64,000 nucleotides of DNA from Doryteuthis pealeii (GCA_023376005.1 CM042142.1:44922501-44986500); one strand, 5' to 3'; shown: positions 31,132-41,812, numbered from the stretch's first letter. Numbers and translations: made by a program. The notes: generated by a model not told the origin, from the sequence alone.

Positions 31132-31510
31132 GGATTTTACGGCATACCAACCCTTGGTATATTTTATGCCGAAGACGTTTTGTTTGATTCATTCTTGATG
31201 GGTGCTCAATCTTTTAAAAACTCTTTTTTTTTCAATTCAACCCATAGATGTGACCCTAATAGATACTACCAATCCGGGTAGAGTGGACCTAGGAGTAGTA
31301 GTGTTAAAGGGGTACTCTGCATTCCCCAGAGATCCAGAATTGGAATTTTACCATCAAATGGTTTAACGTCACACCCAAGTATGTAAGACCCTCAGCTACA
31401 ATCTTCTAGCAAATATACGAAAAGGGTTTGAGGCTTACCATAAGGACAATAGGACTGGGACAATCATACAGATGACAAGGCTTGACGTATCAAGCCGATT
31501 GATCCAAGCG
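31132..31510 (-). mobile_element. E retroelement, 5'-truncated and diverged
   Basis: The tail on the minus strand (reverse of ttttacggcataccaaccc) is at 31136, followed by the ataacaggt-type block and the catatgatt/tagcacc block. It is more diverged than the 28-30 kb copies and ends at about 31510 (aagccgattgatcc). Confidence 0.8.
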
Positions 31511-31634
31511 ATATGCACATTTAGTCTTGAAATGTTAACAGTTATGAAATATATCAGAGCCATTCAATAGTTTGTTTTTTTTATGCAAAATTTTTTTTTT
31601 TTCAGAATTTTTTTTCCATTTTATTAGATGAAGA

Positions 31635-32665
31635 GATTAATTTTGCACGATTTAATAGATTTTTTAAAGTAGATATGTTATATCCACGGGGGCATTTTAT
31701 AATTTAGAATAATTTTCATTATTTGCATCAATTAAAATACCAAGAAAAGGAATTTTATTATTTATCTTTAGTTCATAAGTAAATTTGGGAACAGAGTTAT
31801 TTTGAAATGTTTCTTGTAATTTTTTCTATTTCATTAATATTATCTGCTAAAATAAGTATATCATCAGCATAGCGTACATAGATATATTTTTGTGTCATTA
31901 AATATACTAGCAAAAAAAAAACGCTCTCCGGGCGCTGTAAAAAATAATTTTTTGAGAGATATTGCCCGAGGTGGGGAAGGAAATAGATAGAATAAAACGT
32001 TTAATATTTTTTTTAATCAATTACTTACTTCATATCATATTCACTCCACTTCCCTGAGATATTTGTTTTGTTTTACGACTGTAAGGACCACCAAAAAAGT
32101 ATGATTTAATTATTCTGACTCTTAACTTTATAGAAAAATTTAAAAATTGTATGAGTAAAATATATTTTGTTCAGATTTCATAAAATGAAATAATTTCGAT
32201 CGAGTAAAAAATATTTTCCCTTATATATTTTAGGGAAAAACTATTTTAAACATAAATTCATCAAAAGGTTGATAAGTGTAAACATTTTCCAGAAAATTTT
32301 ACTCTTAATTGATTTTTCATAGAATAAAAAAAAAATACTGCGACGTAAGTGATGAGGTAGTTTCGGTTACAGACAAAAAAGAGACCGAATCTCCATTATT
32401 AATAGAGATGGTTTTCTAGATTAAACATGCTAAATATAGGACCCAAAATTGAACCAACAGAGACACTATCAATTTGTGCATATATTTCACCATTATGGTC
32501 GTAAAAGTTAACTTCAGTTGTACAAATTAGTAGTAATTTACAGAGTATAATGGATTAGTTTTTAGAGTGGGGAGAGAAGGGTTGTTGTAGATATTATTCA
32601 TAATGATGTCCATTGTTTCTTTGACAGATACATTTGTAGATAAACTTTCTTTTATGTAATAGCTT
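31635..32665 (-). mobile_element. Penelope-like element RT pseudogene, split by a Helitron
   Basis: On the minus strand, from 32665 down: STNVSVKETMDIIMNNIY (about 32650-32600), one frameshift, then LLLICTTEVNFYDHNGEIYA and VGSILGPIFSMFNLEN (about 32540-32412), matching RT palm motifs with the GS.LGP signature. The Helitron (31907-32408) interrupts here. After it come YIYVRYADDILILADNINEI (the YADD catalytic box, about 31900-31840), a frameshift, then FTYELKINNKIPFLGILID (about 31800-31740) and stops. Motif order and spacing fit Penelope-like RTs; the GIY-YIG domain is not seen. It is inactive: at least two frameshifts, several stops, one insertion. Confidence 0.8.
31907..32408 (-). mobile_element. 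Non-autonomous Helitron H, copy 4, inside the Penelope-like RT
   Basis: Minus strand: starts tctctattaataatggag after a host A and ends with a cgcccggagagcg hairpin, a T-run, then gCTAG before a host T (plus-strand 31906). The RT gene continues on both sides without duplication, as expected for a Helitron. It is 502 bp and noncoding. Confidence 0.8.
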
Positions 32666-33377
32666 TATTGTTAGGTTTTTGTGTTCGGAGTATTTGTATT
32701 AGTTCATGTGCGGATTTGACACTATATTTAGTAGGTAAATATGGTGTAATACTCTGCATTGTTTGGGATTGGTTTATAGCAAATATTATCTTAATCTATC
32801 AAAATATTTGTTTTAAGAAATAAGAATTCGGCGAATAAGCAACACCAGATAATTAAGATCTACTTTTTTGAATTTTTGACGATTTGGACGGTCTCATTTA
32901 TAACCATTGGGTGTCGTAAAATTAAGGAACACAAGAATTAATATCTAGATTAGAATTATAATTGTTAGGTTTTAGGTTAGGTTAAATTAGGCTATGTAAG
33001 GGAAAAAACTACGATTAAGAATTTTTATTGGGTCTCAATTCAAATTGTTGTTCTAGCTGTGGGTTGCAGTAAAAAAAAAAATTAAAAACACTGGTCTAAG
33101 GTATACCACACATGGTAAGGTTTAACAAAGCCACCTAGAGGCCATCCGCAGAACTCCTTGGTAGACAATCGAGGTGATGACAATTTGTCTTTTATATCTG
33201 CGGACTACTGATGCGTCGCATGATATGGTTGTGAAGAATGCTTATTCTTTCGTCTGTCTGCCTCTCTCAACTAGGACTTATTTTAAGGGGAGGCTTATAT
33301 TAAAATCATCCTAAAAAAATCACGCTAGTTCTTAATTTGCAGATAGCTCTTAATTTCAGGAAAACAGTTAAAAAACT
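32666..33377. other. Mostly unassigned; one hAT-like end
   Basis: At 33060-33105 gtgggttgcagt, an A-run and aaaacactggtctaag resemble a hAT-type terminus read in reverse. The rest is A/T-rich with no supported feature. Confidence 0.35.
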
Positions 33378-33740
33378 ATGATTTCTGAGGTTAACCGCGG
33401 GTACCTGCATAGTATTTACCGCGTACCCCACTTGTACGGGTCAGGCACAAAGTCCCTATTAACGTGGGACTACCCACAAGCCGAAGCTCATGGAGTAGCA
33501 GGTGAAAAATTGCGTCGATCCCGTCGGCATTCCCCCTCAAGGGGGCGCCTCAGGCACTGGGCAATAAACCCAGCCCTGCCCCTTTAAATCGAGGGAGCAG
33601 GTGTTGCCTGGGGGGATGGCCCCCTGGGATCGACGCTATTATTATAACAGAACCGGTCCAGCGGCTGAAGCTCACCGGACCCCCGGTCGAAACCGGGCGC
33701 GGGCTGCATTCGAGGAAAGTGAAATTGTGTATATAGAGGA
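33378..33740 (+). repeat. GC-rich repeat Q
   Basis: About 360 bp with strikingly higher GC than the surroundings, several complementary runs (ccccctcaagggggcg; gggatggccccctggg) and CpGs. A minus-strand relative lies at 53100-53340 and a fragment at 17-75; shared blocks include ccgaagctcatg and cgtcggcattcccc. The frames on either strand show no known domain. It could be the 5' region of an unknown retroelement. Confidence 0.6.
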
Positions 33741-34126
33741 GGTGGGGTGTTGGATTTGATTATGAATAGCATCTTTGATTATTAATGATATTTTTGGTGT
33801 AAGCAGATGCATTAACGACGTAGGAACTAAACGTAGAATAATTGTCAGTCTTCTTTTGTTTTTATTGTTGTTATTTATTTGTTTGTTATCTTTTTCCTTT
33901 TTTTGTGCACCTGCAAAAGGAAACATATCGTGTCAAAATGAGAGTAGAAACATTTTTTTTTTAAAGATCTTTTTCCTGCTTAATGGAAACATTTATCAGG
34001 AACGAACGCTGATAATGCAGATAAATATCCATGTGACATAAGTCAATTTATTTTATATAAAAAAATATCGGCATTTATAATTCCTTAAACAAGGAAATAA
34101 AACATTACATGCGCACTATTTAGCAC

Positions 34127-34129
<3 letters not shown>
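33741..34129. other. Unassigned A/T-rich sequence
   Basis: T-rich and A-rich blocks. The 88-residue frame at 33775 is low-complexity hydrophobic and unsupported. Confidence 0.45.
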
Positions 34130-34168
<39 letters not shown>

Positions 34169-34177
34169 ATATATATA

Positions 34178-34216
<39 letters not shown>

Positions 34217-34256
34217 ACACAAACACATATATATACATACATATATATAGATATAT
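34130..34256. repeat. (TA)n / (GT)n / (CATA)n compound microsatellite
   Basis: (TA)n 34130-34178 with one break, (GT)n 34181-34213, then CATA/GATA units up to the hairpin at 34257. Confidence 0.95.
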
Positions 34257-34350
34257 ATGAGGTAGGTAAAAGGATAGTGAACAAGAAATGATAACTCAAA
34301 ACAAAATTTGAGTTATCATTTCTTGTTCACTATCCTTTTACCTACCTCAT
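34257..34350. repeat. Perfect 94-bp hairpin
   Basis: Arms of about 44 bases (34257-34300 and 34307-34350; core agtgaacaagaaatgataac) with a 6-base loop. It lies between TA-rich arrays. Confidence 0.9.
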
Positions 34351-34380
34351 ACTGTCGGATTCTACTCCATCCATCCTATC

Positions 34381-34483
<103 letters not shown>

Positions 34484-34592
34484 GTGGCGCTCGTCGTATA
34501 ATGTTTATTGTCGTAGGAAATGGACACATTGCGACGAGTTCAAATCTTAGACCAGGGTTTTTGTATTTCACTTATATGCGTAGACGTTTTTT
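34484..34592 (+). mobile_element. SINE-A head fragment
   Basis: tggcgctcgtcgtataatg (degraded A box), then gacgagttcaaatctt (B box), then the start of the body. It truncates near 34592. A (TA)n array at 34609-34640 follows. Confidence 0.7.
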
Positions 34593-34602
34593 CTTTGCAA
34601 TA

Positions 34603-34643
<41 letters not shown>

Positions 34644-34680
34644 TTTTGGATGTTTGTTTATTTAGAAACGTTGCTGAATA

Positions 34681-35220
34681 AAGTATATATTAAATTTTTA
34701 CTTGAAGGCACTTACAACGCATGTATCGCATAAAATTCGATACTTTTTCTTATAGAAAATGAACTTGACAAGTGTAATCCCAGCAAAGGATGGCTCGATC
34801 TGTAGAATACCGTACAGACTGTTTCGACTTTATTAAGTCTCATCAGCGGTATATACTAACGATTTCCCTCCGACAGAAATCGAAACCGGGACTTCAGCAG
34901 ACACAGTGAAACACTAGTGAAACACTTTTATCGCCTCGGCCACAGTACACAGCTGACCATCCTAGCGAAATTAAGCTTGTCAAATGATACTACTACACGC
35001 CTCTACCATAATTGGTAAGGGGGCGTTTCGATTTCTGTCGGAGGGAAATCGTTAGTATATACCGCTGATGAGACTTAATAAAGTCGAAACAGTCTGTACG
35101 GTATTCTACACATCGAGCCATCCTTTGCTGGGATTACACTTGTCAAGTTCATTTTCTATAAGAAAAAGTATCGAATTTTATGCGATACATGCGTTGTAAG
35201 TGCCTTCAAGTAAAAATTTA

Positions 35221-35225
<5 letters not shown>
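34681..35225. mobile_element. 545-bp foldback element with 205-bp arms
   Basis: Left arm 34681-34890 and right arm 35018-35225 are near-identical reverse complements (core agtctcatcagcggtatata against its complement) around a loop of about 127 bases. TA arrays flank both ends (34609-34640 and 35220-35235). Noncoding. The loop contains a duplicated gtgaaacacta phrase. Confidence 0.9.
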
Positions 35226-35258
<33 letters not shown>

Positions 35259-35296
35259 ATACACACATGTATATTTATATGCATGCATATATGCAT

Positions 35297-35356
<60 letters not shown>

Positions 35357-35378
35357 GAGAGAGAGAGAGAGAGAGAGA
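35220..35378. repeat. Compound (TA)n/(GT)n/(CA)n/(GA)n microsatellite
   Basis: TA 35220-35235, GT 35236-35258, ATGC/CATA units, CA 35297-35322, TA 35323-35350, GA 35351-35378. It ends exactly at the next SINE-A head. Confidence 0.95.
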
Positions 35379-35634
35379 AGCACTCGTGTATAATGGTTAT
35401 CGTCGTAAGAAAGGGACATAGTGAGTTCAAATCCTATACGAGAGAGTTTCTATTTCACATAGCGCTACTACCCTTGGGAAAGGTATGAATCCATCTATTC
35501 TCCCTCTGGGTATGGGTAAATAGAATGACATCTGTCTAAGAGGAGGAAAACTCTGAATTAAAATCTTTTAAACCCCGCTTAAAGAATTACCCTTGCTTCG
35601 CATCCTTCTAGTGCGGAGGGGTTGGTAAATATAT
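35379..35634 (+). mobile_element. SINE-A, full-length copy
   Basis: Head gcactcgtgtataatggtta with B box gagttcaaatcc; body atgggtaaatag; 3' end tctagtgcggaggggttgg followed by aaatatata. Confidence 0.85.
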
Positions 35635-35635
35635 A

Positions 35636-35764
35636 TTACCACTCGTGTTGTAATGGTTTGCAAGTTAGTCTCTTAGATCTGTTATTACTGAAAAGCGAGT
35701 TTGATCTCGCTGGATGCCACATACTTCTGACCTTGTGTTAAATCCTACCTGTACGGTAGGGGTT
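35636..35764 (+). mobile_element. Short tRNA-headed SINE related to SINE-A
   Basis: A-box-like gtgttgtaatggtttgc and a weak B box (gcgagtttgatctcgc, itself a stem), then directly the SINE-A-like end (gaccttgtgttaaatcc...gtacggtaggggtt). The SINE-A middle is missing, so it is either a deletion product or a short subfamily. Confidence 0.6.
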
Positions 35765-36961
35765 CCCAACCTTTATTTGCTATGCCCTACCTAATCATCA
35801 CTAAAATCCTGATGCCTCCCATGTGGTAATATTTAATTCTTATAATTTAAAAGATGAACTTCGTTTGAGCTGAATAAGTTTAAAACCCTAATATTTTGAG
35901 TTTGAGTGTGAGTTTTGTTTAACTGCATATAAACCGCTGTGGGTCATTTAATGCCAAAAAAGGTTATTTTGGATTCCAGTCTTTAAAGTAGTGGTTCTAT
36001 GGAGATATTCGGTTATGTTTTGTTATATCTTGTTGAAAATGTTGCTTTTTTTTTTAATTTAAAATGTTTTCAGGGTTTGTATTCTTAAATATGTCCCTCA
36101 GGTTTCTTGCTTGATAGTAATTAGTGCGGATATGTTAAAGGCTGTTACAATTTAGAAGAATATGTTTGGTTGTAAGTTGTACTTTGCATGCCGGGTACAC
36201 TGGAGTATCCTCCCCATTTAACAGGTACGAATGGGTAATGTGGGTGTGCCTAATACGCAATCTGGCGAATATTACTTCTTCTCTTCTAATACTTCTGTGG
36301 CCTTTCGGTCACTCTCTAGAAGCGTCTTGTATTTCGTGGAGTTTGTTTTGGGTCTGATTGTCATGATTTCTGCCATTTGTCTAATATAAATTTGTTTATG
36401 GTTGGTTTCAGATCTGTACATGGGATTTTAGATTTTTTCATATCTGTTTGAAGTGCTTTTTTCAGCTTTGTCTGCTTTTTCATTTCCTTGGATGTGACTT
36501 GGTATCCAGGTGAATATGATGTTATTATTTTTAGAGAGGGTGTTTAGTTTTTTAAGAGCTTCGGGATCAGAGGAGATGATGTGTCTTTGTTCTGTAGTGC
36601 TAACAGGACTGAAAAAAAAACTTCAAAAGAACGAGCTACGAAAAGTAAAAATGAAATAAATAAAAGACAGAAAATATTTTTTTTAAATAAGAATTGAAAA
36701 TTTTGGACCCAGAACTCGTTAGTCTCAATTGTCTCCCCTTTAAATATCAAATTGCTCCCCTGTTATGCTTTAGTAATAGTAGGTACTTTTTATAATATCA
36801 GAATTTTTCCTTGACTTCCGAACCATTATACCACGATTAAAAGCAACAAAGGGGGATTTATTAACTGCTCTTAATGCCACCCTGTTAACCCCCACCGCCC
36901 ATTTTTGCCTCACAACCCAACCCCATTTGCCTCATCCCCCCTATATTTTGGGAAACACTGA
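35757..36961 (-). mobile_element. hAT-like element interrupted by a LINE
   Basis: The left end (taggggttcccaaccttt, 35757) and right end (reverse complement cagtgtttcccaaaatata, 36952) are inverted hAT-style termini. The GGGG/GCCC-rich subterminal blocks at 36850-36945 resemble those at 300-430. A LINE (35913-36598) lies inside. The remaining DNA (35775-35912 and 36599-36850) is A/T-rich and noncoding. Pairing of the two ends as one element is an inference. Confidence 0.45.
35913..36598 (-). mobile_element. LINE 3' part: RNase H end, C-terminal knuckle and 3' tail
   Basis: Minus-strand translation gives FTWIPSHIQGNEKADKA (36525-36470), the C-terminal end of a LINE RNase H domain. Then comes a linker with WQK and a premature stop (TGA where TGG is expected), REEVIFARLRIRHTHITHSY (about 36290-36225) and an HILLNC knuckle end (about 36160). 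The first knuckle Cys is replaced (VYPAC), leaving C-x7-H-x4-C. The 3' end (35913-35965) carries the tail gcattaaatgaccca / tttatatgcagttaaac. This links that tail to an RNase H-bearing LINE. 5'-truncated and dead. Confidence 0.85.
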
Positions 36962-36992
36962 TTTAACTCATAGATGGGATCCTAACATACAC
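36962..36992 (-). mobile_element. E retroelement fragment, left of a solo LTR
   Basis: ttaactcatagatgggatcc is the E block normally read as aacccatagatgggaccc. It continues at 37498 (ctaccattcccggtcagagt) after the LTR-like insertion. Confidence 0.7.
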
Positions 36993-37497
36993 TGTTACAT
37001 AGTTCGTGGTTAGCCTACGAATTATATCTTTAAGTGTAGTAAAATTCAAATAACGGTATGGTAAATGGAAAGTTACCATTGATCGTTATAGACAGTTATA
37101 AAAGTGATTGGCATGCGTCGTTCACCTTCTCTGACCTAGACAACGTTATTGATTGGCTGAAGGCGAGCGTGAGAAGGAACTGACAGTTAGATTTTAGCAT
37201 TTAATTGAAAGGAGCAGACGCAAAGATTTTGCTCCCAAGATGCCAACTTCTCACTGCATGGTTGAAAACACTTTTGGGCTTCCGGTTTTTAATTTAAAAA
37301 ATAAATAAAGTCTTGCCTAATTATTACCAATCCTTTTATCAACAACGAATTGAGCAGACAACCCAGTCCAACAGAAGGAAGGAACCAACCAAGAAGAAGA
37401 AGATGGCTGCCGCCGAAGCAAAACCAGTAAGTACCTATCTCCTCTCCTTTCTCTCATCTCGCAATGTATATACCCGACATGAAGCGGGTATATAACA
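36993..37497 (+). mobile_element. Solo LTR (505 bp) inserted in an E element
   Basis: Begins TGTTACATAG and ends GTATATAACA, so it has TG...CA termini with inverted TGTTA/TAACA. A TATA-like ttataaaag lies at about 37096 and an aataaa signal at about 37305. A short hairpin (tatacccgacatgaagcgggtata) marks the 3' end. The E block is split exactly here (aacatac | insertion | atactacc). An atac repeat flanks the insert, but its exact phasing is off by 2 bases, so the TSD is uncertain. The strand is assigned from the TATA and polyA order. Confidence 0.75.
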
Positions 37498-37530
37498 ATA
37501 CTACCATTCCCGGTCAGAGTATACCATTAA

Positions 37531-37634
37531 ACAACGAAATCCCCCCAAAAACTAGACAGAAATGAAGACCATCGTTACTCACAGGCAGAAAAGCGTTATA
37601 TTGTAAAGATAGATGGATGAAAAGGGAGACATAG

Positions 37635-37683
<49 letters not shown>

Positions 37684-37987
37684 TTGACTAGAGCAGTGAT
37701 CTTGCTAAAAAAAAACATTAAAGTAAACCTATTATTTTCTAATGACAAGAAAATTCTCCCAGTCCGTCCGGATTCCAAATTTGATTGAAAATTGGATGAG
37801 GCGAGGAACGTTCTGAATTTTAGAATGATACATTTGGGTATATTTTTAACAGTGACTTAAAGTACCCACCAACCCCACTGAAGAAAAACAACAACAACAA
37901 CAGCAACAACAATAACAACAACACATGCCCTTAAAACTACACGTATTCTAATTCAACTTATTTTTATTACTTTTAGCTTTTTACCTT
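37531..37987. other. Unassigned, with (GA)n and (AAC)n
   Basis: (GA)n 37639-37679 and an (AAC)-rich run 37886-37922. Otherwise nothing is recognised. Confidence 0.6.
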
Positions 37988-37989
37988 TT

Positions 37990-38311
37990 ACACCACACAC
38001 ACATATACAAGAACATACACACACATACGCACAAATATATATACCATATATATTATATATGTGTATGTGTGTGTATATTGTATATATGTGTATGTATGTA
38101 TGTATGTGTGAGAGAGTGTTGTATGTATATATGTATATGTGTATATATATATATGTATGTATGTATGTATCACTTTATGTATTTCAATCTTCACACACAC
38201 ACACACAGAAACACACCCACGCACCCACATATATATATATTATATATGTGTATGTGTGTATATTATATATATGTGTATGTATGTATGTATGTGTGAGAGA
38301 GTGTGTGTATG

Positions 38312-38344
<33 letters not shown>

Positions 38345-38535
38345 CACTTTTATGTATTTCAACCTTTACACACACACACAGAAACACACCCACATATATG
38401 TATCATATATATGTGTGTGTGCGTATCTATACATTATATATATACGTCTGTGTGTGTGTGTTAGTATGTGTATATGTGTGAGAGGAAGTGTGTGTGTATA
38501 TATATATATATATATGTATCTCTATATCCCTTTTA
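37990..38535. repeat. Microsatellite-rich minisatellite, about 3 units
   Basis: Units start at about 38055, 38244 and 38410. Each runs TATG/TGTA repeats, a gtgtgagag phrase, (TA)n, then ttatgtatttcaa.ctt and (CA)n with agaaacacacccac. Period is about 165-190 bases. Long Cys/Val/Tyr frames on both strands are shadows. Confidence 0.85.
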
Positions 38536-39103
38536 CGTATCATTATGGTAATTTCGTTGACACTTAGAAGCATTATATATCTATTCATTTATTCATTGGA
38601 GTATTGAGAGGTTTGTTTTGGAATACTTAATGGTCCAACATTATCATCCCTTGAACACACCGATGTCTCCAGTACATAGACAATATACATATATAAGTAA
38701 ATAAATAAGACTGGCGACGTCGACGAGCAACTAATTTAGCAGTCGTGTTGGATTGTATATCTTTTATAGGCTTTTGCTTAAAGCCAACATTTATCAGACA
38801 CAGTAAACGTGAATGGAAATGCCAATTCAGAGATCCGTACCCCAATAAGGAAAGATCGTTTTGTTGAAGGTCTCAAAATGCTTCTTAGATTTTTGGTTTT
38901 TTTTTAGGGGGATGCTTTTGGGGTGTTCTTTGCAGGCAACTGTATTGCTTTTCAAATTCAAAGCAACTTTTGACAATTAATTGGGTGTGTACTTAAGCAA
39001 CGGCTCGTACTGTAAACAACCTGAGTCCGTACCCCCCCTAAGTAGCGATCGTTTTGTTTAAGGGCTCAAAATGTTGCTTAGTTTATTTTTGTTTTGTTTT
39101 TTT

Positions 39104-39160
39104 ATATATATTTACCAACACCTCCGCACGAGCAGGATGTGACATAAGGTCAATTTCTTT
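39104..39160 (-). mobile_element. SINE-A 3' fragment in the SINE-D-like satellite
   Basis: The last 57 bases of SINE-A (reverse of accaacacctccgcacgagc), preceded by gttttgttttttt as in the next copy at 39586. Confidence 0.85.
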
Positions 39161-39585
39161 TCTGAATTTGGGGTCGTTGGTCGTTGGGCGTTGGGTGTAC
39201 TTTTTCGTTATTTGCTGGCAACTGTATTGATTTTAATTTCAAGCAACTTTTGACAATTAATTGGGTGTGTACTTAAGCAACAGCACGTACTGTAAACAAC
39301 CTGAATCCGTACCCGCCTAAGTACGTTTTGTTGAAGGTCTGAAAATTTTGGTTAGTTTGAATTTTGTTTTTTTAAGTGGGCGTTGGGCGTTGAGGTGTAC
39401 TTTTTCATTATTTGCAGGAAATTTTATTGATTTTTAATTTCAAAGCATTTTTTGGAACCAACTGGGTGACTACCTAAGCAACAGCAGGTACTGTAAGCAA
39501 TCTGAGTCTGTACCCGCCTAAGTAACGATCATTTTGTTGAAGGTCTCAAAATGTTGCTTAGTTTGTTATTGTTTTGTTTTTTATA

Positions 39586-39865
39586 TATATTTACCAACCC
39601 CTCTGCACGAGCAGGATGTGACACAGGCTCAATTCTTCAAATTCAACAGGTTTGAATTCAGAGTTTTCCTTCTTCTAGACCGGTTGCCTAACCAAGGTTA
39701 AAGAGCCCGATCTTCCCTACTATTTACCTATAGCTGGAGGGAGAGTAGGATTCATACCTTTTCCCAAGGGTATTAGCGCTAAGGGAAAATTACTACACAG
39801 AAGATTTGAACTCGGGGCGACGAGTTCATTTCCCATGACTTTAACTATTACACCACGCCCTTCCT
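39586..39865 (-). mobile_element. SINE-A, full-length, in the SINE-D-like satellite
   Basis: Head on the minus strand at 39865-39795: ggcgtggtgtaatagttaaag (its first 20 bases contain the A box) and gagttcaaatctt (B box). Full body and 3' end. It lies at the same position in its satellite unit as the 57-bp fragment at 39104. Confidence 0.92.
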
Positions 39866-40312
39866 TTTTTGTTTTGTTTTTTTTATGTTAGGGCTTGGAG
39901 TTTGTTGTAACGCGTTCTTTGCGGTATCCGAAAGAGCAATAACGCCGTAGTAAATCACAGTACGCACTTTATTGTTCAAATCCGAGCTGTGCCAAGCTGT
40001 CTTTCTGTCCCAAACAAGCTAACTTCTACTTTATAATTAGGGTAGACAAGTCCACCACAACAGGGTTGGGGTGTACTTTTTTGTTATTTCCAGGCAACTT
40101 TATTGATTTTCAGTTTCAAAGCAACTTTTGTCATTTAATTGGGTGACCACTTAAGCAATAGCAGATACTGTAAATAACCGGAGTCCGTACACTTCTAAAA
40201 AAATATCATTTTTGTAGGTCTCAAAATGTTGTTTTGGGAGGAGGTGTAGTTTTTTGTTATTTTTGGGCAATCATTTTGATTTTCAATTTCAAAACAACTT
40301 ATGACAAGTTAA

Positions 40313-40670
40313 ATACATTTTACCTTCATTTAACGTCTTATAGAAATTAGAGTCACAGGGGTTTCTAATGTAGTGATACTCAGCTGTGACCAAGATCAAA
40401 CAGTCAATCGCTGAAACTCTCGTGTTGGGGGTGGGAGGCAGTCAGACTTTTTGAAAAGGGTCAGTTAGTTTACGGGGTAGCGAAAAGTCACGACATACAT
40501 TTCAGCTTCATTTAACGTCTCATTTAAATTAGAGTGACAGGGTTTTCTAATGTAGTGATACTCAGCTAATGTGACCAAGAGCAAACGGTCAATCGCTGGA
40601 ACTCTCATTTTGAGGGCGAGCGGAAGTTAGGCGTTTTGAAAAAGGTCAGTTAATTATCAGGACTGCGACA
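40313..40670. repeat. 183-bp tandem duplication
   Basis: Two diverged copies (from about 40313 and 40496) share tcatttaacgtct, then tctaatgtagtgatactcag and a tcaatcgctg.aactctc block in the same order. Noncoding. 40671-41012 downstream is unassigned. Confidence 0.8.
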
Positions 40671-41012
40671 AATGCAGTTAAAAGTTAAATGCAGTGAAAA
40701 ATTGCCTTTTCTTTCATTGCAGAAATGAATTTACCCAAGGACGGGTGGGATTCTTCTTGGTATCTCAGAAGGGCAGGTTTTTATACATTTTCTATGTATA
40801 CTACCACCTGTCCTGAATTGCCCCATTGATGAGACCCTATTTTCAAGTAATCATTTCAATAGCCACATGTTGCACAGTTATGAATTTTTAAGTATCTAAT
40901 AACAATTCTTCGTGAACAACGATTGCTTTAAGTAACTATTATTAGTACAAATAATTTACACTTATATAGCATCAAGTATTCCTAGTGAATAAAATAATTT
41001 TTTAACAGATTA

Positions 41013-41165
41013 TTTACCCATAGATGGGACGCAAACAGGGGCTACCACTCCGGATCAAAAGGACCTGAGAGTAATTGGCAATGAAAGGGTGCTCTGCACT
41101 CCCCAGATCTCCAGATCTGATACCAATCATATGTAGTTCAGCGTCATACTCAGGACACCTCTTTT
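41013..41165 (-). mobile_element. E retroelement, internal fragment
   Basis: acccatagatgggacgcaaa, then gctaccactccggatc and ctgcactccccagatc; ends at about 41165. Confidence 0.7.
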
Positions 41166-41185
41166 TGTGAGGTCTCAGCAAGAGA

Positions 41186-41187
41186 GA

Positions 41188-41248
<61 letters not shown>

Positions 41249-41290
41249 GAGAGAGGGGGGAGAGAAATTGAGAGAGAGGGGGGAAGAGAC
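41186..41290. repeat. (TA)n / (GA)n microsatellite
   Basis: (TA)n 41191-41244 followed by GA-rich sequence with G-runs. 41291-41810 beyond is unassigned. Confidence 0.95.
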
Positions 41291-41812
41291 CCTGTTTCAT
41301 ATATGAGGATATAATTATTGTGTTAGCATAACATTTATTCTTAGAATAACAATAAATAAATAAATTAAAACTTAGTTCAATTCAAACATTTTATTAAACA
41401 TCAAAACAATGATTATTAACTAAAAAAAAAGTCTTTCCTAAATATACTCAAATTTGAGAGACCAACCAGTCTGGTGGAGAGCGAAATTAAGGATATCTGG
41501 TATCTTCTATTGAGCTAACCCCTCGGAATTAAATTCTGGTCGACTCGTCATGGAACTGGTCTGTAGGTATCTATTGGATATGAGTGCTAAAATCTTCTGT
41601 GTACGTCACGGATTGCTAGATCCAATCACAGAAAGGCTGCCCCTCACTTATTTTCATACATAGAAATACACGTATTTTACTGACCTGAACATAATTGTAT
41701 ATTTAAGACATAGTGCCACCTAATCATTTTCACTTTCTCAAGACATGTATGTACAGATATACAGCCACACGCATACGTACATGAACCTATGGTTACGTGG
41801 GTTTGAATATCT

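Larger units (their letters stand above)
38820..40312 (+). repeat. Degenerate satellite related to SINE-D, about 200-bp unit
   Basis: The phrase acttaagcaa(c/t).gc..gtactgtaa.caa ..tgagtccgtac recurs at about 38993, 39273, 39473 and 40150. Each unit includes gaaggtctcaaaatg.tg and a gtgtactttttcgttattt block. Partial units lie at 38833 and 40225. The phrase is also the central part of SINE-D (for example 57740-57790). Two SINE-A copies interrupt the array at equivalent places. 38536-38819 upstream is unassigned. Confidence 0.75.

Noticed and set aside
38059..38567. Overlapping 140-142 residue frames
   Set aside because: Entirely within a microsatellite-based minisatellite; composition only.
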